Part shown: positions 7,091-15,168 of the stretch, piece by piece | Position numbering within the stretch: position 1 is the stretch's first letter | Layout of the letters: each line of letters begins with the position of its first letter | IMG/VR virus record: IMGVR_UViG_3300020385_000008 | Location: 33,657-97,656 of that record | DNA: 64,000 nt | DNA from: a virus | Direction: 5' to 3' (one strand) | Translations under genes and position numbers: made by a program | The notes under the pieces: model-generated | Seen by the model: only the letters and a program-made list of their open reading frames with translations | The model's database searches: none | What the model was told of the DNA's origin: nothing

Positions 7091-8182
7091 TTACTCAATA
7101 ATTTGATACGCACTATTATTGAACCAACTATACCCATATCTACGTTCCCGCTTAACCTCTTCAATGCTATAAACAATATCATATTCCCTGTTGGCAAAAA
7201 TAGGTTTTAGACTATCCAACTCATAGAAACGTGCCCACTGACCATCTCCATCAGGATCACCCTGACCCTCAGGCAATTTTAAACTATAAATGAATTCAAT
7301 AGCAGATAACCAGGACTCGCGAACTTCTTTATCTTCTGGATAATAATCTAAATGATTTTTAAGTAAATTTATTACTTTCACACTCTCAGAAGTAGCATAA
7401 GAAGGCATTTCATAACTACGAGCCCAGGTTGGTTCAAGTGTATCGTGGTCATGTTGCTGACCCCAAATAGCTTTTTTTCCTTCGTGCTTAATCTGAGTAG
7501 ATAATATACAATCAATACCTTTCCTATAAACTGTTTCCAAATCCAATTCTTCTGAGATGTCTTCTAGATAAGTATATCTCCCATATTTATTTTTTTGAAT
7601 TGAAAGGAGTAGATTGAGAACACCAGGAATTACATTATCATTATAAGTAATATGTCTATGATTTTTATTTTCCCAAGAGCCATTTGGATGCTGGGACTTA
7701 ACAATAAAACGCAGAGCTTTTTTTATAGCATCAAGTATTACTTCATCTGCGGTTAGATCATATACACGAGACAGATATTCAATATGTCCCCAGGTGCAGC
7801 CATTATCAAAATCACTTCCATCCCTTTCATAGTCTGAGTTGGATGGTTGCTCATATATTTTCTGTAGTTGGCTTTTGCTATATTTATTTCTATAGTTGCC
7901 CTTTTTACTCCAACCACCATCTGGATTTTGAAAATGTAGTATGTTTTCTGCTATTTTAACAACTTCATTTTCAGAAAAAATAGCTGGTTTTGATCTATAA
8001 ATAGTACTTCGTATTCCAGTTTTGGGAAAATCAGCCTTAAGGTCAATATAATTATCTTCTAAGTATTGTCGTCTTTTGTTATAGGAGTCGTAATCAAAAT
8101 TTTTACTGAGAGGATCATCTTGTAGAACATCATCCCTCACAATACCAAGTAATTTTAGTATAAGTTGAATAAAGGCTTGCAT
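7091..8182 (-). CDS. Pectate lyase-like protein (polysaccharide lyase family 10 type)
   Basis: The 363-residue protein has the alpha/alpha-toroid signatures of family 10 pectate lyases: NPDGGWSKK (86-94), [16 protein letters not shown] (126-141), QHPNGSWEN (164-172), [20 protein letters not shown] (176-195), and the catalytic block [11 protein letters not shown] (248-258). By alignment from memory with characterised Pel10 enzymes, Asp126 and Asp182 would be calcium ligands and Arg255 the base, all retained. It would cleave polygalacturonate or a similar uronic polysaccharide. I chose the ATG at 8180-8182 because an upstream extension would run through the gp45 terminator. There is no clear signal peptide. 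It lies between gp45 and psbA. Confidence 0.75.
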   Translation of the reverse strand: MQAFIQLILKLLGIVRDDVLQDDPLSKNFDYDSYNKRRQYLEDNYIDLKADFPKTGIRSTIYRSKPAIFSENEVVKIAENILHFQNPDGGWSKKGNYRNKYSKSQLQKIYEQPSNSDYERDGSDFDNGCTWGHIEYLSRVYDLTADEVILDAIKKALRFIVKSQHPNGSWENKNHRHITYNDNVIPGVLNLLLSIQKNKYGRYTYLEDISEELDLETVYRKGIDCILSTQIKHEGKKAIWGQQHDHDTLEPTWARSYEMPSYATSESVKVINLLKNHLDYYPEDKEVRESWLSAIEFIYSLKLPEGQGDPDGDGQWARFYELDSLKPIFANREYDIVYSIEEVKRERRYGYSWFNNSAYQIIE

Positions 8183-8204
8183 TTTTTTTCTATGAATATA
8201 AAAA

Positions 8205-8212
8205 TATTTATC
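8205..8212 (-). promoter_or_regulatory. Possible late promoter for the pectate lyase gene
   Basis: The minus strand reads GATAAATA, one base from the late consensus, about 25 bases upstream of the start and just after the gp45 terminator. The position matches the late element that follows the psbA terminator. Confidence 0.45.
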
Positions 8213-8214
8213 AT

Positions 8215-8240
8215 AAAAAAAGCCCCCCTTGCGGGAGGCT
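8215..8240 (-). terminator. Rho-independent terminator after gp45
   Basis: The same 8-bp hairpin with GCAA loop as after psbA (5852-5876), followed by seven T residues. It directly follows the gp45 stop codon. Confidence 0.9.
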
Positions 8241-8247
8241 CTCTGCA

Positions 8248-8916
8248 TCAACCAAAGCTGGAATCTGGTTCAAGGGCAATAAAGTATTCCACATTATTTT
8301 TCTGTCCAGTGAACTGGGCTAGAAGTTTCTGGGAGATCACAACATCATAGTTGCCTGCGAGAATCTTGTTTGTGTTTTCCACCTTGAAATTAAAGCAGAA
8401 ATCATCAGAGGTCTCGCCAACATCAACAGAAAAGATATTAGAGGAATCATTCTTCTTATCGCGTACAACCAAGCTAATGGTTCCTTCTTCACCAACAACA
8501 GAAAGGTCAGGGAGCTTATAGACGCTGGCTGCCTTAACAAGCTGTAGAAGCTGTGAATGGTCTAGCTGGAAGCAAACATCCTGTGAAGGTAGTACAAGTT
8601 GCTTTTCTGGGGGTGCTACGATGACTTCTGGGTCGGCGAAGTGGTAGTTTACACGACGGCGACCTTCACGGATAACAACATAGGTGTCGTTGGAGAAATC
8701 AAGAGTATAGTCATCGTGGAGTGATAGACCGTTTAGGAACTCATTGAGATCATAGATCGCAAAGGTACGAGGGAAGGTCTCCTCAACAGTTGCTTCGGCA
8801 AGGATGTTCTTCATAACCGAAATAGTTCTCAAGGTGTTGCCTTCACCAACAATGATGCTCTGGTTGATGGAACTGAAGTTCTTAAGAACTGAAATAGTTG
8901 AGTCAGATAGTTTCAT
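8248..8916 (-). CDS. 45: Sliding clamp gp45
   Basis: This 222-residue protein matches T4 gp45 (228 residues), the trimeric ring that tethers DNA polymerase and also activates late transcription with gp55. The N-terminus MKLSDSTISVLKNFSSINQSI and the repeated beta-alpha-beta domains are typical. In T4, gp45 adjoins gp44; here 5 kb of pectate lyase, psbA, fibre and small genes separate them, so the two replication genes are in different transcription units. A GTGC-TATAAT promoter-like element lies at 8958-8967 upstream. Confidence 0.95.
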   Translation of the reverse strand: MKLSDSTISVLKNFSSINQSIIVGEGNTLRTISVMKNILAEATVEETFPRTFAIYDLNEFLNGLSLHDDYTLDFSNDTYVVIREGRRRVNYHFADPEVIVAPPEKQLVLPSQDVCFQLDHSQLLQLVKAASVYKLPDLSVVGEEGTISLVVRDKKNDSSNIFSVDVGETSDDFCFNFKVENTNKILAGNYDVVISQKLLAQFTGQKNNVEYFIALEPDSSFG

Positions 8917-8957
8917 AACAAATAGATATTTTTGAAGATTATTGATGGAGTATAATG

Positions 8958-8967
8958 ATTATAGCAC
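8958..8967 (-). promoter_or_regulatory. Putative promoter -10 for gp45
   Basis: The minus strand reads GTGTGCTATAAT in the gap upstream of gp45, an extended -10 shared with other replication genes. It starts right at the stop of the preceding gene. No matching -35 box was found. Confidence 0.6.
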
Positions 8968-8968
8968 A

Positions 8969-9430
8969 CTATCGCCCAGTTGGGCTAAATGTTTCTACAG
9001 CATCTTCAGTAAATGGAAGATCTGAGAAGTGATATAGAAGGAAAGCATAGTGAATAACCTTAAGGAGATCCTTTGGATTCTTACCATCCTTCTTACCAAA
9101 ACGAGAAAGATACTTAATAGCATTGGATCGGCAGAATGCTTCAGCATCACCAATAGAGTCAATAAGGTCAAGAGTCTGTACTTTAGACTCCTCACCTACA
9201 TAATGACCATTATAAGTGCTGGATAGATAAGCTTCCACCTCACGAAGGATTTTGCCTTCATCATACTTCCAGAAAGTAATATCCTTTGCGGTGTCTGTTA
9301 CAACAACTTCACCTAGCTCTTCACTAGTGAAATGCTCTCTACCCGCCCAGAATCCGTCAGCGGTCATTTCATAACCACGGTTGCGCATCTCTTCCATCTC
9401 TTCGTGTAGCATAGCCCAGGAGTTAGTCAT
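8969..9430 (-). CDS. DUF3310-domain protein
   Basis: The 153-residue protein carries a C-terminal DUF3310-like domain: VQTLDLIDSIGDAEAFCRS followed by NAIKYLSRFGKKDG and DLLKVIHYAFLL (about residues 84-135). This small helical domain is found in many phages, sometimes annotated as nucleotide kinase-related, but its biochemical role is not established. The N-terminal half has no recognised domain. It has its own GTGC-TATAAT element at 9445 and lies between CobS and gp45. Confidence 0.75.
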   Translation of the reverse strand: MTNSWAMLHEEMEEMRNRGYEMTADGFWAGREHFTSEELGEVVVTDTAKDITFWKYDEGKILREVEAYLSSTYNGHYVGEESKVQTLDLIDSIGDAEAFCRSNAIKYLSRFGKKDGKNPKDLLKVIHYAFLLYHFSDLPFTEDAVETFSPTGR

Positions 9431-9444
9431 AAAATTACCTCAAT

Positions 9445-9454
9445 ATTATAGCAC
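9445..9454 (-). promoter_or_regulatory. Putative promoter -10 for the DUF3310 gene
   Basis: TGTGCTATAAT on the minus strand, about 15 bases above the start codon, overlapping the end of the gap after CobS. Same motif as before gp45, gp46 and gp55. Confidence 0.55.
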
Positions 9455-9456
9455 AA

Positions 9457-10587
9457 TTAAAATTCAGATGGGTCAACTGAGGATGCAGTTACTTCACTGG
9501 ACTCAAAGTCAACGTCATTATCAACGGCACCGTAAAGGTCCATAAAGGACTGGCGTGTCTCATCGTCAAAGCGATTGAGGCAGATGTTGATAGCTTTTGC
9601 CTTATCACCAAAGATGCTGTAAGCACGGATGATATGGACTAGTCGGCGAGTGGAGATGATCTCATCAACACCACCATCATAGAAGGTCTTACGGATGATG
9701 TCACCCCAGTCAGCAAGACGCTTACAGAAAGTAGCATCGTCAATACCCAATGTCTTGGCGTATCCTTTGAGCATCTTGGTTTCGATTGCTACGGAAGGAT
9801 ATGACTGCTCAAAGGTGATTGGGAAACGCTCAAGGAAGGCTTCATTCAGAACGTTGGTGCCGATAAAACGACCGTCATCTGATCCCTTACCCTTTGTATT
9901 CGCAGTCGCGATAACATTGAATCCCTCTCTTGGAGTGATGTACTGTCCAATCTTCTTAAGGAATATCCCTTTACCCTCAAGAATGCTCTGCAAGCATAGG
10001 ATTTTGTTGGATGCCAGGTCAATCTCGTCAAGCAATAGGATTGCACCACGTTGGAGTGCCTCAATAACGGGACCGTTATGCCAAACAGTGGCACCATCAA
10101 CGAGGCGAAAACCGCCAATAAGGTCGTCTTCATCAGTTTCAATAGTGATGTTTACACGGATAAGCTCGCGTCCTAGTTGAGCGCAAGCTTGCTCTACACT
10201 AAAAGTCTTACCGTTACCGGAGAGACCAGTAATGAATGTTGGGTAGAACAAACCAGAACTAATAACTTGCTTCACATCAGCAAAGTTGCCGAAAGGAACA
10301 AAGGTTGAGTCTTTTTCTGGAACAAGGTTCTGCTCAACCATAGGAGTAGCTTTTACAGCGGAAGGAGCTTCTACTGTGTGCTCAAGTTCTGCTTTTACTT
10401 GGGAGATATTAAGATTCCACTTACCACGACCAGACTTATATTCTTCTAGGCGGCGGGTTACTGTCTGATAGGTCAGACCCTGAATAGCACAGAATGCACG
10501 AACATCGGCAGCAGAAATCTCCTCACTGAAATTAGAGCGTAGGTTATCCAGCATCTCTTGAGTAGTCATAGCGAGTTGGCGAGGCAT
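9457..10587 (-). CDS. cobS: CobS-like AAA ATPase
   Basis: This 376-residue protein is the CobS-type AAA ATPase carried by most T4-like cyanophages. Walker A GLSGNGKT lies at 121-128 and Walker B ILLLDEID at 183-190. The sensor region ATANTKG is also visible. In bacteria CobS works with CobT and CobN to insert cobalt in vitamin B12 synthesis, and related MoxR ATPases act as chaperones with VWA proteins. A CobT-like VWA protein lies 2.4 kb upstream, but no CobN. I placed the start at the ATG 10585-10587; an extension to 10719 would translate the terminator-promoter cassette. Confidence 0.88.
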   Translation of the reverse strand: MPRQLAMTTQEMLDNLRSNFSEEISAADVRAFCAIQGLTYQTVTRRLEEYKSGRGKWNLNISQVKAELEHTVEAPSAVKATPMVEQNLVPEKDSTFVPFGNFADVKQVISSGLFYPTFITGLSGNGKTFSVEQACAQLGRELIRVNITIETDEDDLIGGFRLVDGATVWHNGPVIEALQRGAILLLDEIDLASNKILCLQSILEGKGIFLKKIGQYITPREGFNVIATANTKGKGSDDGRFIGTNVLNEAFLERFPITFEQSYPSVAIETKMLKGYAKTLGIDDATFCKRLADWGDIIRKTFYDGGVDEIISTRRLVHIIRAYSIFGDKAKAINICLNRFDDETRQSFMDLYGAVDNDVDFESSEVTASSVDPSEF

Positions 10588-10611
10588 AGTGGGCTTGTGT
10601 TGTATGTGATT

Positions 10612-10617
10612 ATTATA
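10612..10617 (-). promoter_or_regulatory. Putative promoter -10 for CobS in a terminator-promoter cassette
   Basis: The minus strand reads GCTTTATAATAATCAC seven bases after the terminator T-tract at 10624. The leader that follows (about 25 bases) is nearly the same as that before the small membrane gene at 10907, so this control cassette has been duplicated. Confidence 0.55.
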
Positions 10618-10623
10618 AAGCAT

Positions 10624-10644
10624 AAAAAAGCCCCATAGTGGGGC
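10624..10644 (-). terminator. Rho-independent terminator after the small membrane protein gene
   Basis: GCCCC/GGGGC stem with a 5-base loop and six T residues on the minus strand. Near-identical copies are at 10944-10964 and 15169-15190. Confidence 0.85.
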
Positions 10645-10649
10645 AGTGG

Positions 10650-10907
10650 TCAGTTTAGGTAGTGCCCAATAATATAGACAGCAAAACTCATAACGATAAG
10701 GATAAGGGTAATGACCCACAGTCTTGTTATTTTCTTGTGTTGAGCTTGTTGGGTATAAGAGAGTCTTTCCGAGAATTCGCGTTTACGATCATGGAACTCT
10801 AACGCCTGTTGCCAGAAAAAGTCATTATCGTCAAAGGTTCCATTCTTCTTCTTCTCATCCCATAGTTCTTGGACTTTCTGTTCTAAATCAGTCTGCTGTG
10901 GAAACAT
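10650..10907 (-). CDS. Small C-terminally anchored membrane protein
   Basis: The 85-residue protein begins MFPQQTDLEQKVQELWDEK, continues as a charged, probably coiled-coil region to about residue 60, and ends with one hydrophobic helix (LWVITLILIVMSFAVYIIG). It therefore looks like a tail-anchored protein with most of its chain in the cytoplasm. I placed the start at 10905-10907, after the promoter element; an open frame continues to 10973 but would read back through the terminator. No family is recognised. It forms its own transcription unit between CobS and an oxygenase. Confidence 0.7.
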   Translation of the reverse strand: MFPQQTDLEQKVQELWDEKKKNGTFDDNDFFWQQALEFHDRKREFSERLSYTQQAQHKKITRLWVITLILIVMSFAVYIIGHYLN

Positions 10908-10931
10908 AGTTGACTTGTGTTGCATGTGATT

Positions 10932-10937
10932 ATTATA
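10932..10937 (-). promoter_or_regulatory. Putative promoter -10 for the small membrane protein gene
   Basis: The minus strand reads GCTCTATAATAATCAC right after the terminator T-tract. It is the sister copy of the cassette at 10612, with the same downstream leader. Confidence 0.55.
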
Positions 10938-10943
10938 GAGCAT

Positions 10944-10964
10944 AAAAAAGCCCCTTAGTGGGGC
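10944..10964 (-). terminator. Rho-independent terminator after the oxygenase gene at 10974
   Basis: GCCCC/GGGGC stem, 5-base loop, six T residues. It closes the methyltransferase, LOG-family and oxygenase mini-operon. Confidence 0.85.
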
Positions 10965-10973
10965 AGTGGACAC

Positions 10974-11642
10974 TTACCATTCTGTTTCTGTCATTCGATG
11001 AAAATTTGTAAGAATTGTTTCAGCCATAAATTCAGGATTTTGTATGGCTTCTTCTATTGAGGGTGGTCTTCCAGTTCTCATTAATTGTTTTCTTAAACTA
11101 TGTAAATGGCTATAAATATCTGTCATATAATCTGGAGGAAATTTACTATGGGTCCAGAATACACTAACATCACGCCTACCCCTAGTTACTTCACTTACTT
11201 CGTGAATAAATCCAGTATTATATGTAACGGCATAACCAGCATCTAGTTTATGTTCACTAATTTCATGATCATAAATCCTTAAGTATCCACCATCATATTC
11301 ATTGGGGTTATTTAAAAACACAGTAGTACTGTAATGACCTACTTCAGGAGCATCTTGGTGTGGTCTATAGAATCCTCCGACATTAGTTCTAGAATATATG
11401 GGCACATTTGTAGATTTAGCTGCGACTTTTCCCAAAAAAGGATAATCATGGTCTAAAGCTTCAAAAATTATTTTAGATATTTCTACAATATTTTCATTAC
11501 TACGACAGAACTCTGAATTATTTTTTAATGACAAATCAGTATGATCAGTTGAGTTGGTTCCATTTACCCACAAACCACCATCCATCATAGATTGTATCTG
11601 TGAAAGTTGTTCTTGATCCAACAATTTTCTAATATAAATCAT
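10974..11642 (-). CDS. 2-oxoglutarate/Fe(II) oxygenase, PKHD type
   Basis: The 222-residue protein has a complete facial triad: His95 and Asp97 in RPHQDAPE and His147 in GFIHEV, with Arg157 ten residues later to hold 2-oxoglutarate. The flanking STTVFLNNPNEYDGGYLRI (from residue 105) resembles PKHD-type hydroxylases such as PiuC/YbiX. These enzymes hydroxylate a protein or small molecule using O2 and iron; the substrate here is unknown. Its start overlaps the stop of the LOG-family gene by four bases, so it is the last gene of a three-gene operon. Cyanophages commonly carry several enzymes of this superfamily. Confidence 0.88.
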   Translation of the reverse strand: MIYIRKLLDQEQLSQIQSMMDGGLWVNGTNSTDHTDLSLKNNSEFCRSNENIVEISKIIFEALDHDYPFLGKVAAKSTNVPIYSRTNVGGFYRPHQDAPEVGHYSTTVFLNNPNEYDGGYLRIYDHEISEHKLDAGYAVTYNTGFIHEVSEVTRGRRDVSVFWTHSKFPPDYMTDIYSHLHSLRKQLMRTGRPPSIEEAIQNPEFMAETILTNFHRMTETEW

Positions 11643-12178
11643 TTGTTTAAATGCTCCAATAGTGCTGTGGCTTCACCAAAACGGTCAACATAGTGAACAT
11701 AATCCATCTCTTTATTAGATAGAAAACCATTCTCAACCATCTCTTCTTCTAACCAATCTTTGAGAGTTCTCCACATTCTACCAACACAAATTATTGGCTT
11801 CTGTTCAATATGGTTTACTTGGATTAGTTGATAGATCATAGCCATTTCTAGGAGAGTACCAATTCCACCAGGGGTAACAATAAAGGCATCACAATTTGAG
11901 AAAGTATCCAGTCTAGTGAAGAAATCATCGTGTTTTGTAAAGTCATAAACATACTGGTTGACTGCCTCTTCAAATGGTAAATAGATTGCTTCTGCTTCTG
12001 ACCTAGTAAGGTCAACAGACGCTGCACCCTTGTTTGCTGCTTCCATAGTACCTGGTCCACCACCCGTGACTACAATCCAACCAGTTTGAGCACAGCGCTT
12101 TCCTAGACGCTCTACAGCATCATAGAGCTTGCTGTCTGGATCAGTTCTAGATGAACCAAAAATTGCTACTTTTTTCAT
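11639..12178 (-). CDS. LOG-family phosphoribohydrolase (lysine decarboxylase-like fold)
   Basis: The 179-residue Rossmann-like protein has VVTGGGPGTMEAANKGA (36-52) and the hallmark TPGGIGTLLEM (102-112), with Arg89 and Glu111 as likely catalytic residues. The LOG family cleaves nucleoside 5'-monophosphates to a base plus ribose 5-phosphate. It was once called lysine decarboxylase, and its best-known members release cytokinins. In a phage it could salvage or alter nucleotides or make a signalling base; the substrate cannot be read from the sequence. Both ends overlap neighbouring genes by four bases, so it is coupled with the methyltransferase and the oxygenase. Confidence 0.87.
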   Translation of the reverse strand: MKKVAIFGSSRTDPDSKLYDAVERLGKRCAQTGWIVVTGGGPGTMEAANKGAASVDLTRSEAEAIYLPFEEAVNQYVYDFTKHDDFFTRLDTFSNCDAFIVTPGGIGTLLEMAMIYQLIQVNHIEQKPIICVGRMWRTLKDWLEEEMVENGFLSNKEMDYVHYVDRFGEATALLEHLNK

Positions 12179-12933
12179 TGTTCGTTTATTGCGATAAAGT
12201 TTGTTGTCATGTAATGCTCATCATACTCAGTATATCTATCTAACTTAAATGGACCAAATGGTGTAATTCGGTACATAGAGAAACCTAGTTCTTTAAAGTA
12301 GTACCAGAAATCACGATAATGAGTCTTAGTATCAATGTTACAACCACCGAATTCAAACTGAATAATTTTTGTTTTAGATAGGAGAGCACCAAAACCATCC
12401 AAAACATCTAACTCATGACCCTCCACATCAATTTTAACATAATCAATATGCCTATCATCCCAATAATTATCAAACCTAATGACTTCCACAGTTTCTTCTA
12501 GGTTCATTTTTATATTGACATGATCAATATTTCTTTTGGTGAGAGAAGCTAGTCCAGAACCAGGTTCGTTTGAGTAAAGTGTAAGTGTATCTTCTTTATT
12601 AGATAATGCTTTTCCATTTACAATGACATTAGAAAGTGAATCAAATTTAGCTTTTAGTATTTGTACGTTAGAAGAAGATGGCTCAAATATGTGACACTCT
12701 GTTTCAGGAAATCTTCTAAGAACTTCTTCGGTATAAAGACCTTTATTTCCCCCAATATCAACAAATACATTTGGTATACTTTCTGCTAGAGATACACAAG
12801 AATCCACTTCAGCAAAGATAGTTGCTGTTCCCCATCCCTTTCCTTGCATACTAGCTGCATATGTTTCCAACTCAAAAAAATCTTTTTGATTGATACAGAA
12901 ACTATGAATAGCGTTACGTAATTCTTGATTCAT
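12175..12933 (-). CDS. FkbM-family SAM-dependent methyltransferase
   Basis: The 252-residue protein shows the FkbM pattern: FVDIGGNKGLYTEE (57-70) for SAM binding, HIFEPSSSN as the acidic ribose loop, and VKIDVEGHELDVLDGF around residues 166-181. FkbM enzymes O-methylate sugars or small metabolites, and in phages and cyanobacteria they are often linked with glycan modification. It opens an operon with the LOG-family and oxygenase genes, joined by 4-base overlaps. A TGTTATAAT element at 12955 is its likely promoter. Confidence 0.87.
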   Translation of the reverse strand: MNQELRNAIHSFCINQKDFFELETYAASMQGKGWGTATIFAEVDSCVSLAESIPNVFVDIGGNKGLYTEEVLRRFPETECHIFEPSSSNVQILKAKFDSLSNVIVNGKALSNKEDTLTLYSNEPGSGLASLTKRNIDHVNIKMNLEETVEVIRFDNYWDDRHIDYVKIDVEGHELDVLDGFGALLSKTKIIQFEFGGCNIDTKTHYRDFWYYFKELGFSMYRITPFGPFKLDRYTEYDEHYMTTNFIAINEQ

Positions 12934-12954
12934 ATCTTTAATATGGGTATTCTA

Positions 12955-12960
12955 ATTATA
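12955..12960 (-). promoter_or_regulatory. Putative promoter -10 for the methyltransferase operon
   Basis: The minus strand reads AATGTGTTATAATTAG, an extended -10 about 22 bases above the start, in the short gap after the CobT-like gene. Confidence 0.5.
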
Positions 12961-12965
12961 ACACA

Positions 12966-15134
12966 TTATGCAATGAGTGAGATGAAATCACTCAACACCT
13001 TCTTGTTATTCTTCTTGCTTTTTAGTGACTTACTAAACGCTGATTTAATTTTAGCTTTAGTGGCTCCTTCATCCACATCAAATTCAGCAGACTCTTGGAC
13101 TGTATCAGAATCCACGATGTAGTACTTGTTATATCCAGCATTAGTTAGAGCAATTGTTTTTTCTTTCTTCCACTTCGCAATTTGTGCATCATCATATCCA
13201 ACTGCTTGGCGAACGAACCATCCACCACGTTTTTCTAGGATACGGAATCCAGTGAAGGTAGTTTGGGGGAACTCAAAACGTAAGTCCTCCAGAATTGTTG
13301 AGGTGACACCACACAACTTCTCCTTATCAATTTTACGAACAGTCCCTGTGACTCGGTTGCGAAGGTATCCATTTTGGTGACCCAATCGCCCTACACTTAT
13401 TTTAGTTTGACCATCATATGACTCGATTTCAGTGGTATACCTAGTCCAACTAGCTTCACCATCAGTGAGAACCATTACGTGTGCCTTCTCAACATTATTA
13501 CGTTGCTGGAAATCTGGAAGAATCTTACGTAAAGTGATTAGTGCTTCATTTAGAGGAGTACCAGAAAGACCCACTCTACTAGGAACAATATTTCCACCCC
13601 TAGTCGTATAAGAAGATGCGATCATAAAAATAGTTTCCATTTGGCGCAGCAACTCCTTACGGTTGACTGTACTAGTAAGAATATTCATCATACTAAACTC
13701 ATCACCAACAACTAACTCATTAGGAATATCACTGTTCGTATAATAGTTTGCATTATCGCGATTCCACTCGTTAGTAAATGCATAGACTTCAAATGGAATA
13801 TTTACTTTATCGCAGAACATAACGATAGAGAGTAGTTGCTTGATAGTATCTTCCAAGATATGACACATAGAACCAGACCAATCTAGAACAAATACCAGAC
13901 CGTGGTTCTTACCTTCAGGTAGAGTTGTGACCTTCTTAAAGATATCTTCGTTGTACTTATATGTGTGAAGTTTAGTGCAATCTAATACACCAGTCCTAGA
14001 TGTTGAAGAGCGAGAGTAAGCAGAGGCTGACTTCCTACATTCAAACTCCTTAACCATATAGTTGACTTCACTTTGGATGTTGCGCTTAAATTCATTGAAA
14101 TTCTTATCATATCCACCAAATAATGTCTTAATAAAGTAATCAGCATTTTCAGGATTCGTATTATAAAAAAATTCACGCTGCCTCTCAAATGAAGAGTTAA
14201 TATATTCGTGTATTTCTTTGTTAGAAGCAATATACTTAGCTGCAGAGAATGATGGATAAGTTAGATATAGGGGCTGATTATACGTATTAGTTGTAGCCAT
14301 ATCTTCAAGGTTCTCATTGAAGTTCTCCATTGTACTTACATTATCAGTAAGATTACCTGCGGTATCTCCACCACCAATTTCATCGTCACGTGACTCCATA
14401 CTTTCACCCTGCTCATCACTCTCACCATCCTCCTCCTGGGGGGAACCACCCTCACTTGATTCACCTTCACTATCGGATGGTCCCTCTTCTGGCTCTTCAC
14501 CCTCACCACCATCCTTCCCCTGTGGCTCTTCAGTGCCTTCAGGAGAAGAACTAGCATCTTCATCACCAGTTTGCTTCTGCTCCTCTTTCTGCTGCTCGTG
14601 GAGGGCATAGAGGGCTTCTGCTGCTGCAAGAGCATCATCAAAGGTGACTGCTGCAGCACATTGGTCCACAACAACCATTTCAGAAGATGTGAAAGGAACT
14701 TTAATGAAGTTGCCGATCTTAAAGTGTAGGTTTACGCGGTCAGCAATGTTCATAGCTGCTACATCTTCATCAGCAATACCAAAGAAGTCTTGGTCATGGA
14801 GTTCGTGGTATCCACGGAAGAATGTCTTGGGTAGACCCACATACTTCTTCTTCATCAATACTTCAATGCGCACATCTTCCGTGACGTTGACGAAGCCCTG
14901 TGGAACTTTAGTCTTCTTTCTCCAATCCTCATTGGGTGTAAAGAGAGCGTGAGCCACTTCGTGTGCAATAAGGAGGTTGAATACATTATTAGATGCTTTC
15001 TCCCATCGTGGGAGAGTGAGTACACGACTCTGGACGTTGAAGCTAGCTGTGCTTACATTCTTGTGCTCAACCAAGAGGTCTTCTGTTGCGAGCAGACGGG
15101 CAAGAGTGCCTTTGACTTCTAGGTTGACTGACAT
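12966..15134 (-). CDS. CobT-like VWA protein with N-terminal metalloprotease-like domain
   Basis: The 722-residue protein has an N-terminal domain with HEVAH (58-62), a zinc-protease-type motif. A long Asp/Glu/Ser/Gly-rich linker follows (about 185-270), then a C-terminal von Willebrand A domain with the metal-ion site DWSGSM near residue 418 and a later TDGEAS. The acidic linker plus VWA layout is that of cobaltochelatase CobT, while HExxH plus VWA recalls DUF2201-type proteins. It probably works with the CobS-like ATPase encoded downstream, as MoxR/VWA pairs do. Whether it serves cobalt insertion, iron or protein remodelling is not visible. Confidence 0.82.
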   Translation of the reverse strand: MSVNLEVKGTLARLLATEDLLVEHKNVSTASFNVQSRVLTLPRWEKASNNVFNLLIAHEVAHALFTPNEDWRKKTKVPQGFVNVTEDVRIEVLMKKKYVGLPKTFFRGYHELHDQDFFGIADEDVAAMNIADRVNLHFKIGNFIKVPFTSSEMVVVDQCAAAVTFDDALAAAEALYALHEQQKEEQKQTGDEDASSSPEGTEEPQGKDGGEGEEPEEGPSDSEGESSEGGSPQEEDGESDEQGESMESRDDEIGGGDTAGNLTDNVSTMENFNENLEDMATTNTYNQPLYLTYPSFSAAKYIASNKEIHEYINSSFERQREFFYNTNPENADYFIKTLFGGYDKNFNEFKRNIQSEVNYMVKEFECRKSASAYSRSSTSRTGVLDCTKLHTYKYNEDIFKKVTTLPEGKNHGLVFVLDWSGSMCHILEDTIKQLLSIVMFCDKVNIPFEVYAFTNEWNRDNANYYTNSDIPNELVVGDEFSMMNILTSTVNRKELLRQMETIFMIASSYTTRGGNIVPSRVGLSGTPLNEALITLRKILPDFQQRNNVEKAHVMVLTDGEASWTRYTTEIESYDGQTKISVGRLGHQNGYLRNRVTGTVRKIDKEKLCGVTSTILEDLRFEFPQTTFTGFRILEKRGGWFVRQAVGYDDAQIAKWKKEKTIALTNAGYNKYYIVDSDTVQESAEFDVDEGATKAKIKSAFSKSLKSKKNNKKVLSDFISLIA

Positions 15135-15157
15135 AGCGTATCCGTTTCAATGAAATT

Positions 15158-15163
15158 ATTATA
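15158..15163 (-). promoter_or_regulatory. Putative promoter -10 for the CobT-like gene
   Basis: The minus strand reads GCCCTATAATAATTTC five bases after the terminator T-tract at 15169. It is a third copy of the terminator-plus-TATAATAAT arrangement. Confidence 0.55.
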
Positions 15164-15168
15164 GGGCA

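Noticed and set aside
10588-10719. N-terminal extension of CobS
   Set aside because: It would translate the upstream terminator and promoter cassette; the internal ATG fits the family better.
14317-14610. Plus-strand Ser/Pro-rich frame
   Set aside because: It is the reverse of the acidic linker of the CobT-like protein.
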